DNA from: Chlamydiae bacterium RIFCSPLOWO2_12_FULL_45_20
GTDB lineage: Bacteria > Chlamydiota > Chlamydiia > Chlamydiales > SM23-39
Length of the DNA: 64,000 bases
Assembly: GCA_001796285.1 (NCBI GenBank)
Contig: MGMD01000018.1
Span: 1-64,000 of the forward strand
Direction: 5' to 3'
The notes under the pieces are model-generated. The model worked only from the letters and a program-made list of their open reading frames with translations, was not told where the DNA came from and did no database searches. The translations under genes and the position numbers were made by a program. Shown here in pieces: positions 24,709 through 32,664 of this stretch; positions within the stretch are counted from its first letter, which is position 1; each line of letters starts with the position of its first letter.

Positions 24709-25218
24709 GTGAAAGTTTTTCTAGCGATTACTCTTTTCTGGGGCTCTCTTTTTGCAAGCACGCACCCGCCAGACCTTTTTTCAGTGTCAAGCGGCTGTTT
24801 TGATTTATATAGAAGTAAGCATCGGACATTTGAATTCGCGCTAGAGTACAAGTTTCACTTGCAGTGCCTAAAACCACCGAACCGCTTTTTGCAATTCCGC
24901 CCACTTGTGGGAGTCATGGCAACAGCGAAGGGAAGTAGCTACGGGTACCTAGGGATCAATTTTGACTTTCTTTTCAAAAATCACCTTCTTTTTGCCCCAG
25001 GTTTTGCTGCTGGATATTTTTTCCCAGGAAAAGGCAAAAATCTCGGCTATCCCATAGAATTTCGTACAGGCGTAGAAATTGCATGGCAATTTTCTGACTG
25101 GCGCAGACTGGGATTTCATTTCTATCACCTTTCGAATGCCGGCATAGGACGCCGTAATCCTGGAGAGGAATCATTTGTTTTATTTTATGATATTCCTGTG
25201 TTATTTTCATTTTATTGA
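24709..25218 (+). CDS. PagL-like lipid A 3-O-deacylase
   Basis: PagL removes the 3-O acyl chain of lipid A in the outer membrane. The 169-aa protein has a signal peptide (about residues 1-16) and alternating aromatic beta strands, and it ends in phenylalanine-tyrosine as expected of a beta-barrel. The active site pattern is complete: H140-x-S142-N-A, then N-P-G, with E154 twelve residues after the serine, matching the His-Ser-Glu spacing of the family (126, 128, 140 in Pseudomonas). The start is GTG. Chlamydial lipid A is already tetra- or penta-acylated with long chains, so a deacylase would further alter its signalling. Confidence 0.75.
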   Translation: MKVFLAITLFWGSLFASTHPPDLFSVSSGCFDLYRSKHRTFEFALEYKFHLQCLKPPNRFLQFRPLVGVMATAKGSSYGYLGINFDFLFKNHLLFAPGFAAGYFFPGKGKNLGYPIEFRTGVEIAWQFSDWRRLGFHFYHLSNAGIGRRNPGEESFVLFYDIPVLFSFY

Positions 25219-25284
25219 TGATAATAAATTCAATTTAAAGCATAATTAAATTGTAATTACATACATTCAATTTCAGGTAAAATT

Positions 25285-26253
25285 GTGAGTCAGGAGTTAC
25301 CTTTTGACCCTCTGCCATTTATCGATGATCCTCATCGACAGACGATCATTAGTTCTTTTTTCAGTGTTTGGCGCGAGCCAAAATCTGTGCAAAAGCTCGT
25401 GCCTCTCTCTGATGGAGATAAAATTTCTCTGGAGATTACTACTCCAATAGATTGGAATCCAGCGGGTTTGACTGTGTTGTTTATCCATGGACTTTGTGGT
25501 TCTCATAAATCCCCGAATCTCGTGAGAATGGCCAAGCGATTAGAGCCTTTACATGTTCGAACTGTTAGGTACAACATGAGGGGGTGCGGATCGGGGAAAG
25601 GGTATGCTAAAAAGATCTATCATAGCGGTAGGACAGAGGATGTATTGGAGTGTTTAAAAGTGCTGAAAAAAGAGCATCCCGATTCGCCCATTGTTCTGGT
25701 TGGCTTTTCGTTGGGAGGAAATATCGTTTTGAAATTAGTAGGAGAGTTAGGTGTTTTAGCCCATCCTTTCCTTCAGAGGGTTATAGCCATCAGTCCTCCT
25801 GTGGAGTTATATTCGAGCGTTCAAATGCTCGGGGAACCGGTCAATGCAATTTATGAGCGCTATTTTTATAAGCTTCTTAGAAATGATGTCCACTACTTGC
25901 ATAAAACGTTTAAAGATCTGCCTAAAGTCTCTTTGCCGAGAAGCTTAAAGCTCTATGAGTTCGACCAAATATACACGGCCCCCATGTGCGGCTTTAAAAA
26001 CGCTATGGATTATTACAATAAGTGTAGCGCTTCTCATGTCGTAGGCGATATAGCTATCCCCTGTAAGATCCTTCTGGCCAAGGATGATCCGATCATTTCT
26101 CCTACTTCTCTCGATCCGTTTGCTCTTCCTTCTAATGTGAAGGTGTTTAAAACGCAAAAGGGGGGGCACATGGGATATCTGGGGAAGACAAAGGGGAAAG
26201 GGGGGGTTTACTGGCTTGATTCCCTGTTAGTGGACTGGATTTTGGAGTTGTAA
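25285..26253 (+). CDS. YheT-like alpha/beta hydrolase
   Basis: The 322-aa protein begins with the YheT pattern (F-I-D-D-P-H-R-Q-T near residue 12), which marks hydrolases of the ABHD1/2/3 branch. The catalytic serine is S142 in G-F-S-L-G-G-N. The oxyanion loop is H-G-L-C-G-S near 68. The Asp is in A-K-D-D-P near 266 and the His in K-G-G-H-M-G-Y near 295. The substrate is probably a lipid ester. The start is GTG. The 3' end overlaps the NTT translocase gene by 27 bp. Confidence 0.88.
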   Translation: MSQELPFDPLPFIDDPHRQTIISSFFSVWREPKSVQKLVPLSDGDKISLEITTPIDWNPAGLTVLFIHGLCGSHKSPNLVRMAKRLEPLHVRTVRYNMRGCGSGKGYAKKIYHSGRTEDVLECLKVLKKEHPDSPIVLVGFSLGGNIVLKLVGELGVLAHPFLQRVIAISPPVELYSSVQMLGEPVNAIYERYFYKLLRNDVHYLHKTFKDLPKVSLPRSLKLYEFDQIYTAPMCGFKNAMDYYNKCSASHVVGDIAIPCKILLAKDDPIISPTSLDPFALPSNVKVFKTQKGGHMGYLGKTKGKGGVYWLDSLLVDWILEL

Positions 26254-27702
26254 ATCTCTTTTTTCGTTCATTTGCTTATTGACCTGTCGTACGGAGAAAA
26301 TCCAGAAAAGAACCGTGCATCCAATGAGCGGTAGAAGGTAGTGGGTGATGGAGAGTACAGAGCCTGTTCCCGCTAATGAGATTAAAAGGATCTGAACCCA
26401 AGCAGCCCCAGACTTACCCAACCTGGATCCTACGACGTCAATAGCAGCTTTTCCTTTCACTTTTGATTCTTGATCTAGAGGAATGTAAGACATTTCTTTG
26501 GTCGCATCGAAAAAAGCATACTTCATGACTTTGGAGGTGACATTCTGAAACGCTCCAAATACAACGATGAAAAAAAGAGGCGATGCGCCCAAAAGATTTT
26601 GATTGAGAAATAAAAACAGGAAAATCAAGCTGGTCGAACCGATAACAAGAGGGGGGAGATGCGCGCAAAAATTCCAACCTAATCGTCGGATGATCACACC
26701 GCTAAAAAACAGGGTAATGACAAAGGAACAGATGCCTACAGAAGAGCTTACTGCAGCCATAAACCTTTGATAAGCACCGGTCTCAGGGTAGACTAATTTG
26801 AGGTTTGCTTTCCAAGTTACTTCCGTGAGATTGATGGTTAGGCCATAAGCGATGACCATAATAGCTATATAGCGAAGATACGGTGAGCGTACAATGAACT
26901 TGAGCCCCTGCATCAGTGACAGCTTGGTCTTTTCATTGAACGTTTGCTTGTGTTCAGGCTGAAAGAGCCTCTCGTCTTTTAAGGCTTTTCTGGTTAAGAA
27001 GAAATGGAGCGCCATGATCATGACACCAAAGCCTAACACGCAGAGGACTAAACTTTTCAGAGCAAGGCCAAATTCTGTCGCGATATACTTGCCTGTAACA
27101 TAGCAGACTAGGGGGCCTGTGAACATCTGAGCGAGATCTCCCCCTGCGATGAAAAGATTATAGCACCTTTTAGCTTCGTTGAAGTTGCAAATCTGATTCA
27201 CAAAGCCCCAAAAAAGCAAAAAGATGACGATGGCTCCCCAAAGTTCTGCCATAACGAAGAAAAGGGATTGAATCCAGTTGCGATAGACTGAAATCCAATG
27301 GGCATGTTCCTGTCCTATTTTTGAAACGAGCCAATCGGCAGAGGTATGTGGGGAAAGGGTGTCTACATTGGGATAGAGAAAAAATCCAAAAGCGAAGATG
27401 AACACCATAAAACATATGATGATGCTATAGAAAAGAACCGTGCGTCGGAAGAGGTTGCTCAATTTTGAATAGAGTAAAGTAGCGCCCATTGCAACGGGCA
27501 GGACAATCCATCCCTTTAGAACGGGGATTACTTCAGCCCCTGATCCTTTAGCTGTCACAATAAACGCATCCTTCATGGTGGTCAAAACTCCATAAGTGAA
27601 GGAGATAAAGAATTTCATGAAAAGAAGAGGTAGGACTTTTTTGAGCTCGTAACCATGTATTGGCCAGATGCGATGTCGCCATCTAGTCAGGAAGGATGCC
27701 AT
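26227..27702 (-). CDS. NTT-family nucleotide transporter (ADP/ATP translocase type)
   Basis: The 491-aa protein has about twelve membrane helices and N-terminal W-P-I-H-G-Y-E-L-K-K-V-L-P-L-L-F-M-K-F, typical of chlamydial and plastid NTT transporters. The motif T-M-K-D-A-F-I-V-T-A near residue 42 and F-F-D-A-T-K-E-M-S-Y-I-P-L-D near 386 are hallmarks. Members either exchange host ATP for bacterial ADP (energy parasitism) or import nucleotides for synthesis; sequence alone does not decide which. Environmental chlamydiae encode several paralogs. Convergent with the YheT-like gene. Confidence 0.95.
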   Translation of the reverse strand: MASFLTRWRHRIWPIHGYELKKVLPLLFMKFFISFTYGVLTTMKDAFIVTAKGSGAEVIPVLKGWIVLPVAMGATLLYSKLSNLFRRTVLFYSIIICFMVFIFAFGFFLYPNVDTLSPHTSADWLVSKIGQEHAHWISVYRNWIQSLFFVMAELWGAIVIFLLFWGFVNQICNFNEAKRCYNLFIAGGDLAQMFTGPLVCYVTGKYIATEFGLALKSLVLCVLGFGVMIMALHFFLTRKALKDERLFQPEHKQTFNEKTKLSLMQGLKFIVRSPYLRYIAIMVIAYGLTINLTEVTWKANLKLVYPETGAYQRFMAAVSSSVGICSFVITLFFSGVIIRRLGWNFCAHLPPLVIGSTSLIFLFLFLNQNLLGASPLFFIVVFGAFQNVTSKVMKYAFFDATKEMSYIPLDQESKVKGKAAIDVVGSRLGKSGAAWVQILLISLAGTGSVLSITHYLLPLIGCTVLFWIFSVRQVNKQMNEKRDLQLQNPVH

Positions 27703-27847
27703 CTAAATCCCAGGATCTAATTCTTTGGAATTTATATCGTAACGGCGTATAAATGTCATTGTGATTTATCCTGAAGCAGGAAGTTCTGCCTCAACGGCAA
27801 CATTTTTAGGCTTTAAGGAACTGTTAATAGACTGTAAAATAAATTTT

Positions 27848-28246
27848 TCAAGTCCCTATTTTCAGCTCTAGGGTTATCGAATGAATACAGTACCTTAGCC
27901 CCTTTGGAGGTGGACCATCTTTGAACACATGCCCTAAATGGGAATGGCAGCCTCTACAAAGAACCTGGTAGCGCATGTGGGGGAATTCAGAATCTTCGAG
28001 ATAGTATACACGTTTGGGTTCGATGGGTTTTAAAAAGCTCGGCCATCCTGAGCCCGAGTCATATTTGTCATCGGAGTCAAAAAGGGGCGCTGTGCAAGTA
28101 GCGCATACATAGGTTCCTTGGGATTCTTCATATAAATATCGGCCACTAAAGGCTCTTTCCCCCCCCTTTTCTCCCATCACCCTAAATTTTTCTGAGTCGA
28201 TCGGTATAATAGAGAAAAGGGTAGATAAAATCCATGAGAACGCCAT
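27848..28246 (-). CDS. msrB: Peptide-methionine (R)-S-oxide reductase
   Basis: MsrB repairs the R form of methionine sulfoxide. The 132-aa protein shows zinc cysteines C-A-T-C (about residues 48-51) and C-R-G-C (97-100). The catalytic Cys is in G-L-R-Y-C-I-H-S near residue 119 (usually C-I-N-S), and S-G-S-G-W-P-S-F has Ser in place of the second redox Cys, as in a common subclass. The first 15 residues are hydrophobic and could target the protein to the envelope, but this start is unsure. Confidence 0.93.
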   Translation of the reverse strand: MAFSWILSTLFSIIPIDSEKFRVMGEKGGERAFSGRYLYEESQGTYVCATCTAPLFDSDDKYDSGSGWPSFLKPIEPKRVYYLEDSEFPHMRYQVLCRGCHSHLGHVFKDGPPPKGLRYCIHSITLELKIGT

Positions 28247-28275
28247 ATCTTTGTATATGCATTTTTAAGGGATTT

Positions 28276-28644
28276 ATGGAAGAGACTATTGAGGCGCGCG
28301 TTTCGCCAGAAGAAGTGTGGCAGATGTGGGAAAGGGCGCATCGTTTACATGGATCGGAGGGGGTAGAATCTGGGAAAAAGGGGAAGGCGCAGTTTCGCTA
28401 TCAAGTGCGCGATGTGGACAAAGGGCGGAAGTTTTCTATGGTTTGGAAAACGCTTTTTGTACGTATGATTTTCACTCATGAAGTGCTGGCTATAAAGTAT
28501 GGCTCCTCTATTTCTTATAAAGTAGAGATCAAAGGTTTGTTTGCTTGGCCAGTTCGTTATTTTTTAGGAAAAAAAATTCAAACAAATATCCGTCATGTTT
28601 TGAAAGCCATGGTCAGTGAGCTAGAAACTCAGCGTATAAAATAG
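28276..28644 (+). CDS. SRPBCC-like (START/polyketide-cyclase fold) protein
   Basis: The 122-aa protein starts M-E-E-T-I-E-A-R-V-S-P-E-E-V-W-Q-M-W-E, the usual opening of SRPBCC domains, which form a hydrophobic pocket. It has strand-rich middle and a long C-terminal helix (H-V-L-K-A-M-V-S-E-L-E). No enzyme motif is visible. I chose ATG 28276 with AAGGGA just upstream over the ATG at 28234, which would add 14 residues unlike the family. It overlaps the next gene on the other strand by 24 bp. Confidence 0.72.
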   Translation: MEETIEARVSPEEVWQMWERAHRLHGSEGVESGKKGKAQFRYQVRDVDKGRKFSMVWKTLFVRMIFTHEVLAIKYGSSISYKVEIKGLFAWPVRYFLGKKIQTNIRHVLKAMVSELETQRIK

Positions 28645-29745
28645 CCTTGCAATGGGGGAAGCTCGAAGGGGGGTCCCAGGAATAAAGCCCATGGATTTGA
28701 GCCCGATTTCCACTTCACCTCCCGATCCCTTGCTGTAGGAAAAGATCAAGGATCCTCCCCAGCCCAATGCGGATGAGTGTTGTTCTGAAGTAGAGTAAAG
28801 GGGGGTCTTTTTACTCGGTTTTTGCTTAAAATCGATCTGCGTAAAGGGGATCGGCGAGCTCTGGATGAGTAGTTTGGGCTGTTTAAATCCATCCAAGCGA
28901 AATCCAATGTGCCAATGTCGGATCTTCCAAAACTTTGCGGCGTACATGCCAAACCCTCCATAGAAATTTCCAGAGTGTTTGCCTCCTTTCATGTAAAAAT
29001 AGATCGGCTTTTTGCCCTTGACTAGGTAGTTTTCCAAAAATACTTCTGGGCCAAATGGAGTGAGGCCTAGCCGGATATTGCATAAATAGTTCCATCCATA
29101 GATAGGAATCATGGGAATGTGCGTCTCCTTTCCACAGGCGACGTAGCGAAACCAAGAATAAATCGCATACAATGTAAAAGGGTCGCCAAGATTCATCCAT
29201 GATAGGGAACGGAGCCTGCCTTTATTGAGAAAATTGCGGGTGTAGGTGAGGTTGAGCGATTGGATGTACATACGAATATCATGGCCTTCTTCTTCGTCCA
29301 CAATATCCAATGTTCCGATATAGAGGTTGAGATCGTGCTGGCTTAATAGATAAAGAACTGCTTGCCTAGGATCTATTCTACGAGCTTCCAGCCATTTGAA
29401 TTTTGTCTGCAATGCCAAAATGGCTGTAGATTCCACTCCTGCCATTGCAATCGAAGTCTCTTCGGTCGTCGTGAGAGCGTCAGAAATGTCATAACTTGTT
29501 GCTCCTCCACCCCTTCCGTAAGGAGGGGGAAGGTCAAAAAAGTAGCCTTTGGCTTTCACTCTTCCGCGATTGATATCTCGGATGCGATACCCATGACCGA
29601 ACACTTCATGCTGTGCAACCACTGCAAAAAAGTTGAGAGGCATCCATCCTAAGTAAAGTTCGCTAAATCGCCCAAAGCGACAAGCAGCAGAATGGGCATA
29701 GTAAAGAGGTGTTTTCCTTAGAAAATAGCCCTCAATCCTCTCCAT
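28621..29745 (-). CDS. Envelope protein of unknown function with probable frameshifted signal peptide
   Basis: The 374-aa frame from ATG 29745 has H-E-V-F-G-H-G-Y near residue 46, a zinc-protease-like HExxGH variant, and many aromatic strands toward the C-terminus, ending L-F-Y-T-L-S-F as in outer-membrane proteins. The same frame is open upstream to about 29898 and encodes a signal peptide (F-F-Y-F-V-A-I-S-C-F-A) plus 30 mature residues, but it has no start codon there. ATG 29878 is one base out of frame across a run of six As (29870-29875, plus strand). See the findings. Confidence 0.7.
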   Translation of the reverse strand: MERIEGYFLRKTPLYYAHSAACRFGRFSELYLGWMPLNFFAVVAQHEVFGHGYRIRDINRGRVKAKGYFFDLPPPYGRGGGATSYDISDALTTTEETSIAMAGVESTAILALQTKFKWLEARRIDPRQAVLYLLSQHDLNLYIGTLDIVDEEEGHDIRMYIQSLNLTYTRNFLNKGRLRSLSWMNLGDPFTLYAIYSWFRYVACGKETHIPMIPIYGWNYLCNIRLGLTPFGPEVFLENYLVKGKKPIYFYMKGGKHSGNFYGGFGMYAAKFWKIRHWHIGFRLDGFKQPKLLIQSSPIPFTQIDFKQKPSKKTPLYSTSEQHSSALGWGGSLIFSYSKGSGGEVEIGLKSMGFIPGTPLRASPIARLFYTLSF

Positions 29746-29869
29746 GGAGCGGTGAATAAAGAGAACGTCTTCCCCTCCGGAATAGGGAGAAAAATGGATA
29801 TCCCACCCCAGCTTATAGATCGAATCATGAAACGGACGACTAGCAAAACAAGAAATCGCGACAAAATAG

Positions 29870-29878
29870 AAAAAACAT
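29870..29878 (-). other. Homopolymer tract that separates the start codon from the envelope gene frame
   Basis: ATG (29878-29876) is followed by six Ts (29875-29870 on the minus strand). With five Ts, the ATG would read straight into the signal peptide and the 374-aa frame. As written, that ATG frame stops after 12 codons. Confidence 0.6.
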
Positions 29879-29904
29879 ATTAGATTTTTTTCGAAATTCC
29901 CTCA

Positions 29905-30108
29905 TTATTCCATTGCTTTGACATGCACCGCTTCTGGGCCTTTTCTTCCCATAGCGCTTTCATATTCGACCCTCTGCCCATCGGCAAGGTTATTGTCAGG
30001 GGTCTCAATATTTGTTACATGAACGTAAATATCCCTGCCGCCTTCATCAGGCGTAATAAACCCAAATCCCTTATCTTTATTAAACCACTTCACAGTACCT
30101 TTTGGCAT
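29905..30108 (-). CDS. Cold-shock domain protein (CspA family)
   Basis: The 67-aa protein has RNP1 K-G-F-G-F-I-T and RNP2-like D-I-Y-V-H-V motifs of the five-stranded OB-fold that binds single-stranded RNA and DNA. It begins [10 protein letters not shown], the family N-terminus, so I place the start at 30108 with GGGAGGT upstream, not at 30132. The usual V-H-F-S/H-x-S segment reads V-H-V-T. It may act as an RNA chaperone. It sits immediately upstream of the envelope gene, in the same direction. Confidence 0.93.
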   Translation of the reverse strand: MPKGTVKWFNKDKGFGFITPDEGGRDIYVHVTNIETPDNNLADGQRVEYESAMGRKGPEAVHVKAME

Positions 30109-30230
30109 AGACCTCCCTGATAGAACCTTCAATGATTAACTTCGGTATAGCAAGTCAAGGAATTATTGAGAAGAGGCAAAAATGGATCCTTGCCTTTTAG
30201 TTTGGACCTGTTAAAATACCGAGGTTTTTT

Positions 30231-30932
30231 ATGAAAATAGCGAGCCTTCCGACAACCACGTATTCTTTTTTAGGAAGGGACTTTGAGATGTCGGTTCGCG
30301 ATAAAAAAGTCGTTGCGGTTGCCCTTGCGTGCATTGGTTTATTTGTCCTGCAGTTAGGGCTTTCCCTATCCCTTGCTTTGTGTTTTACTACGACCGTTAC
30401 CTTGCTAACCTACCTTTTTCCTCGGGAAGATCAGGATTGGTTGAGCTGGCCAAACGATAAGAGCGAGGAGCATTCCATAAAATGGATCTCCGCTTTACTG
30501 CTTGCAAAACCTTTTTTGATAACCTTGTTGTTCTTAGCTTTGGGGCTTCCCCTGCCCGGTGTGCCGCAAGTTGGTATTTTGGAATATTTGATGAGATACC
30601 CCATTACTGGATTGTTAAAAACGTCTTTATTAGCTCCCTTTACTGAAGAAATTCTTTTTCGAGGTTTTTTGTTTGAAAGGTTAGAAGATCTGCATCTTTC
30701 TCGGCGGGTGAGTCAGGGGATTCAGGCTGTTCTTTTTGGTCTGGCCCATTTGAATAAAAAAATCGAAGAGGGGTATGAGATGGCCGTTGTACTGCCCATC
30801 ACCATTTTCGGCTATTTTCTCGGGAGTAGAAAAAGCAAATCTGGCAGCCTAGCGGGGCCTCTGGCGTTGCACTCGGCCAGTAACCTAGGCGCTGCTTCCT
30901 ATATTTTTCTACGTTTCGCGCCTATCAATTAG
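30231..30932 (+). CDS. CPBP-family intramembrane metalloprotease
   Basis: The 233-aa protein has about six membrane helices and the three CPBP (CAAX protease, Rce1-like) motifs: E139-E140-x-x-x-R144, F169-x-x-x-H173 and H214-x-x-x-N218. The Glu, His and Asn place a metal or activated water in the membrane. Bacterial members process prenylated or other membrane peptides; the substrate is unknown. An internal ATG at 30288 with AAGGGA upstream is an alternative start. Confidence 0.88.
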   Translation: MKIASLPTTTYSFLGRDFEMSVRDKKVVAVALACIGLFVLQLGLSLSLALCFTTTVTLLTYLFPREDQDWLSWPNDKSEEHSIKWISALLLAKPFLITLLFLALGLPLPGVPQVGILEYLMRYPITGLLKTSLLAPFTEEILFRGFLFERLEDLHLSRRVSQGIQAVLFGLAHLNKKIEEGYEMAVVLPITIFGYFLGSRKSKSGSLAGPLALHSASNLGAASYIFLRFAPIN

Positions 30933-32221
30933 GCAAGCTCTTCTTCGAGAGCTTCTTGCGCAAGAACGGTAGTTTCCCCTTCGCTCTTGGCAACTAAAAC
31001 GGCGCAGCAGCTGTCGCTAAAGACATTGACAGTCGTTCGAGCCATGTCGAGGAATCGATCCACTGCAACAAATAAACCTATACCTTCTAGTGGGAGCCCC
31101 ATGATTTTCAAGATGATGAGTGTAGCGACAATGCTTCCTGATGGAATCCCCGCTACACCCATAGAGGTGATGAGTGTCATGAAAACAACTAAAAATTGAG
31201 TTAAAAAGGACATTTCAATCCCGTAAGCTTGAGCAATAAACATGGCAGCCACACATTCGTAAAGCGCTGATCCTGACATATTGACAGAAGTGCCGAGAGG
31301 AACTACAAGGCTGCACACGCGATTGGAAACGCCTGCTCGTTTTTCTACACAGTCAAGGGTAATCGGGAGGGAGGCTGCGGAGGAACTGGTAGAAAAGGCT
31401 GTGATAATCGCTGGCATCATGGCTTTATAGTGGCGGATCGGACTTACTTTCCCCACAAACTTTAAAAGAAGGGGAAGCGCGATGAACATAAAGACGGTAA
31501 AGCCCAAAAGTGCAGTCATTGAAAATAAGGCGAGCGATCCAAGGGACTGCAACCCCCTTTCCATAAATACCTTAGAAACCAGACAAAAAACCCCATAGGG
31601 AAGGACTTTCATGATGATATGCGTTATTTGAATCATGGTTTGAAAAATGCCCTGGAAAAAACTTTGGAGCGTAGAGGCGTTTTTAGGATCAATTTTTGAG
31701 AGGGCATAGCCAAACAGGACGCTAAAGAAAATGAGCCCCATCATTTCTCCGCGAGAAAAGGCGGCGATGATATTCGAAGGGACGATGGAGACAAGCATGT
31801 CGACGAAAGCACTCGGCCCGTTTTGATCCATTTTTTCTTGTAGTAGAGAAAGAGTTTCCCCTCCACTAGAAGTCGTGGGGGAGTGCATTCCAATACCTGG
31901 GCCAATCAGGTTGACCAACGCAAGACCGATTAAAATAGCCATTAGACTTGTCCCAAAGTAAAAAAGAAACATTTTTGCTCCCAGATGGCCTACGGCTCCC
32001 TCACTACCCATGCGGGAGATTCCCGTGATAATCGAAGAAGATACGAGGGGAACTACAATCAGAGTTAAGGCGTTTAGAAAGATCTTTCCTAACACATCGA
32101 TGACTGCATAGAAGTGGCTGGAAAAGGAGCCTGTTTGTTGGCCAAGCCAACTGCCCACTGCGATCGCTGCAAAAATCGCAATGAATACAGACCAAGGGCT
32201 CTGGTGTTTTTTCTTATTCAT
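30929..32221 (-). CDS. Sodium/proton:dicarboxylate or glutamate symporter (DAACS family)
   Basis: The 430-aa protein has eight helices and two hairpins. Family motifs are present: S-T-S-S-S-A-A-S-L-P-I-T near residue 283, N-M-S-G-S-A-L-Y-E near 318, G-V-A-G-I-P-S-G-S near 362 and V-D-R-F-L-D-M-A-R-T-T-V-N-V near 392. The usual N-M-D-G-T is N-M-S-G-S, so the Asp of that ion site is absent, which may change cation coupling. It imports glutamate, aspartate or C4 acids; Chlamydia has a gltT homolog. Its stop overlaps the CPBP gene by 4 bp. Confidence 0.92.
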   Translation of the reverse strand: MNKKKHQSPWSVFIAIFAAIAVGSWLGQQTGSFSSHFYAVIDVLGKIFLNALTLIVVPLVSSSIITGISRMGSEGAVGHLGAKMFLFYFGTSLMAILIGLALVNLIGPGIGMHSPTTSSGGETLSLLQEKMDQNGPSAFVDMLVSIVPSNIIAAFSRGEMMGLIFFSVLFGYALSKIDPKNASTLQSFFQGIFQTMIQITHIIMKVLPYGVFCLVSKVFMERGLQSLGSLALFSMTALLGFTVFMFIALPLLLKFVGKVSPIRHYKAMMPAIITAFSTSSSAASLPITLDCVEKRAGVSNRVCSLVVPLGTSVNMSGSALYECVAAMFIAQAYGIEMSFLTQFLVVFMTLITSMGVAGIPSGSIVATLIILKIMGLPLEGIGLFVAVDRFLDMARTTVNVFSDSCCAVLVAKSEGETTVLAQEALEEELA

Positions 32222-32248
32222 GTTTATCTCCGAATAAAAAGATTGATT

Positions 32249-32650
32249 TCAGGGAAGAAAAGAAAATTTAGCTCCGAGCTCGATTCCATATTTTCGAAAC
32301 CACCCTTGAGGCACCTCCAGAGCATAGAGTGCTGGAGCGATGCTTTGATAGCGCAATACTACATTGCCTGTCGGTGGATCCATGTCCAAAATATGCAGGA
32401 TCGCCTTTTGATCGTCAAAAAACGCTATCGAAAGAGGAACGCGCGTATTTTTCATCCAGAATGAGCGTTGCGCTGCATCCGGGTATACAAAAAGCATGCC
32501 CGTGCCTTCAGGCACCTCTTCTCGAAACATAAGCCCTTGAGCCCAGAGAAATGGAGTATCGGCAATTTCGACATCGAGTACTTGATCCTGAATTTTAATT
32601 TGGACTCCATAGAGAGAAAGAATACAAGTAAAAAAAATAAACACATGCAT
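32249..32650 (-). CDS. DUF192 secreted protein
   Basis: The 133-aa protein has a signal peptide (about residues 1-15) and the DUF192 pattern: A-Q-G-L-M-F-R near residue 37, F-W-M-K-N-T-R-V-P-L-S-I-A-F near 63, and A-L-Y-A-L-E-V-P-Q-G-W near 107. DUF192 proteins are small periplasmic proteins of unknown function. The start lies only 14 bp from the divergent start at 32665, so each promoter must lie in the other's coding sequence. It follows the symporter gene as written. Confidence 0.85.
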   Translation of the reverse strand: MHVFIFFTCILSLYGVQIKIQDQVLDVEIADTPFLWAQGLMFREEVPEGTGMLFVYPDAAQRSFWMKNTRVPLSIAFFDDQKAILHILDMDPPTGNVVLRYQSIAPALYALEVPQGWFRKYGIELGAKFSFLP

Positions 32651-32664
32651 AAGATACAGAGTAT

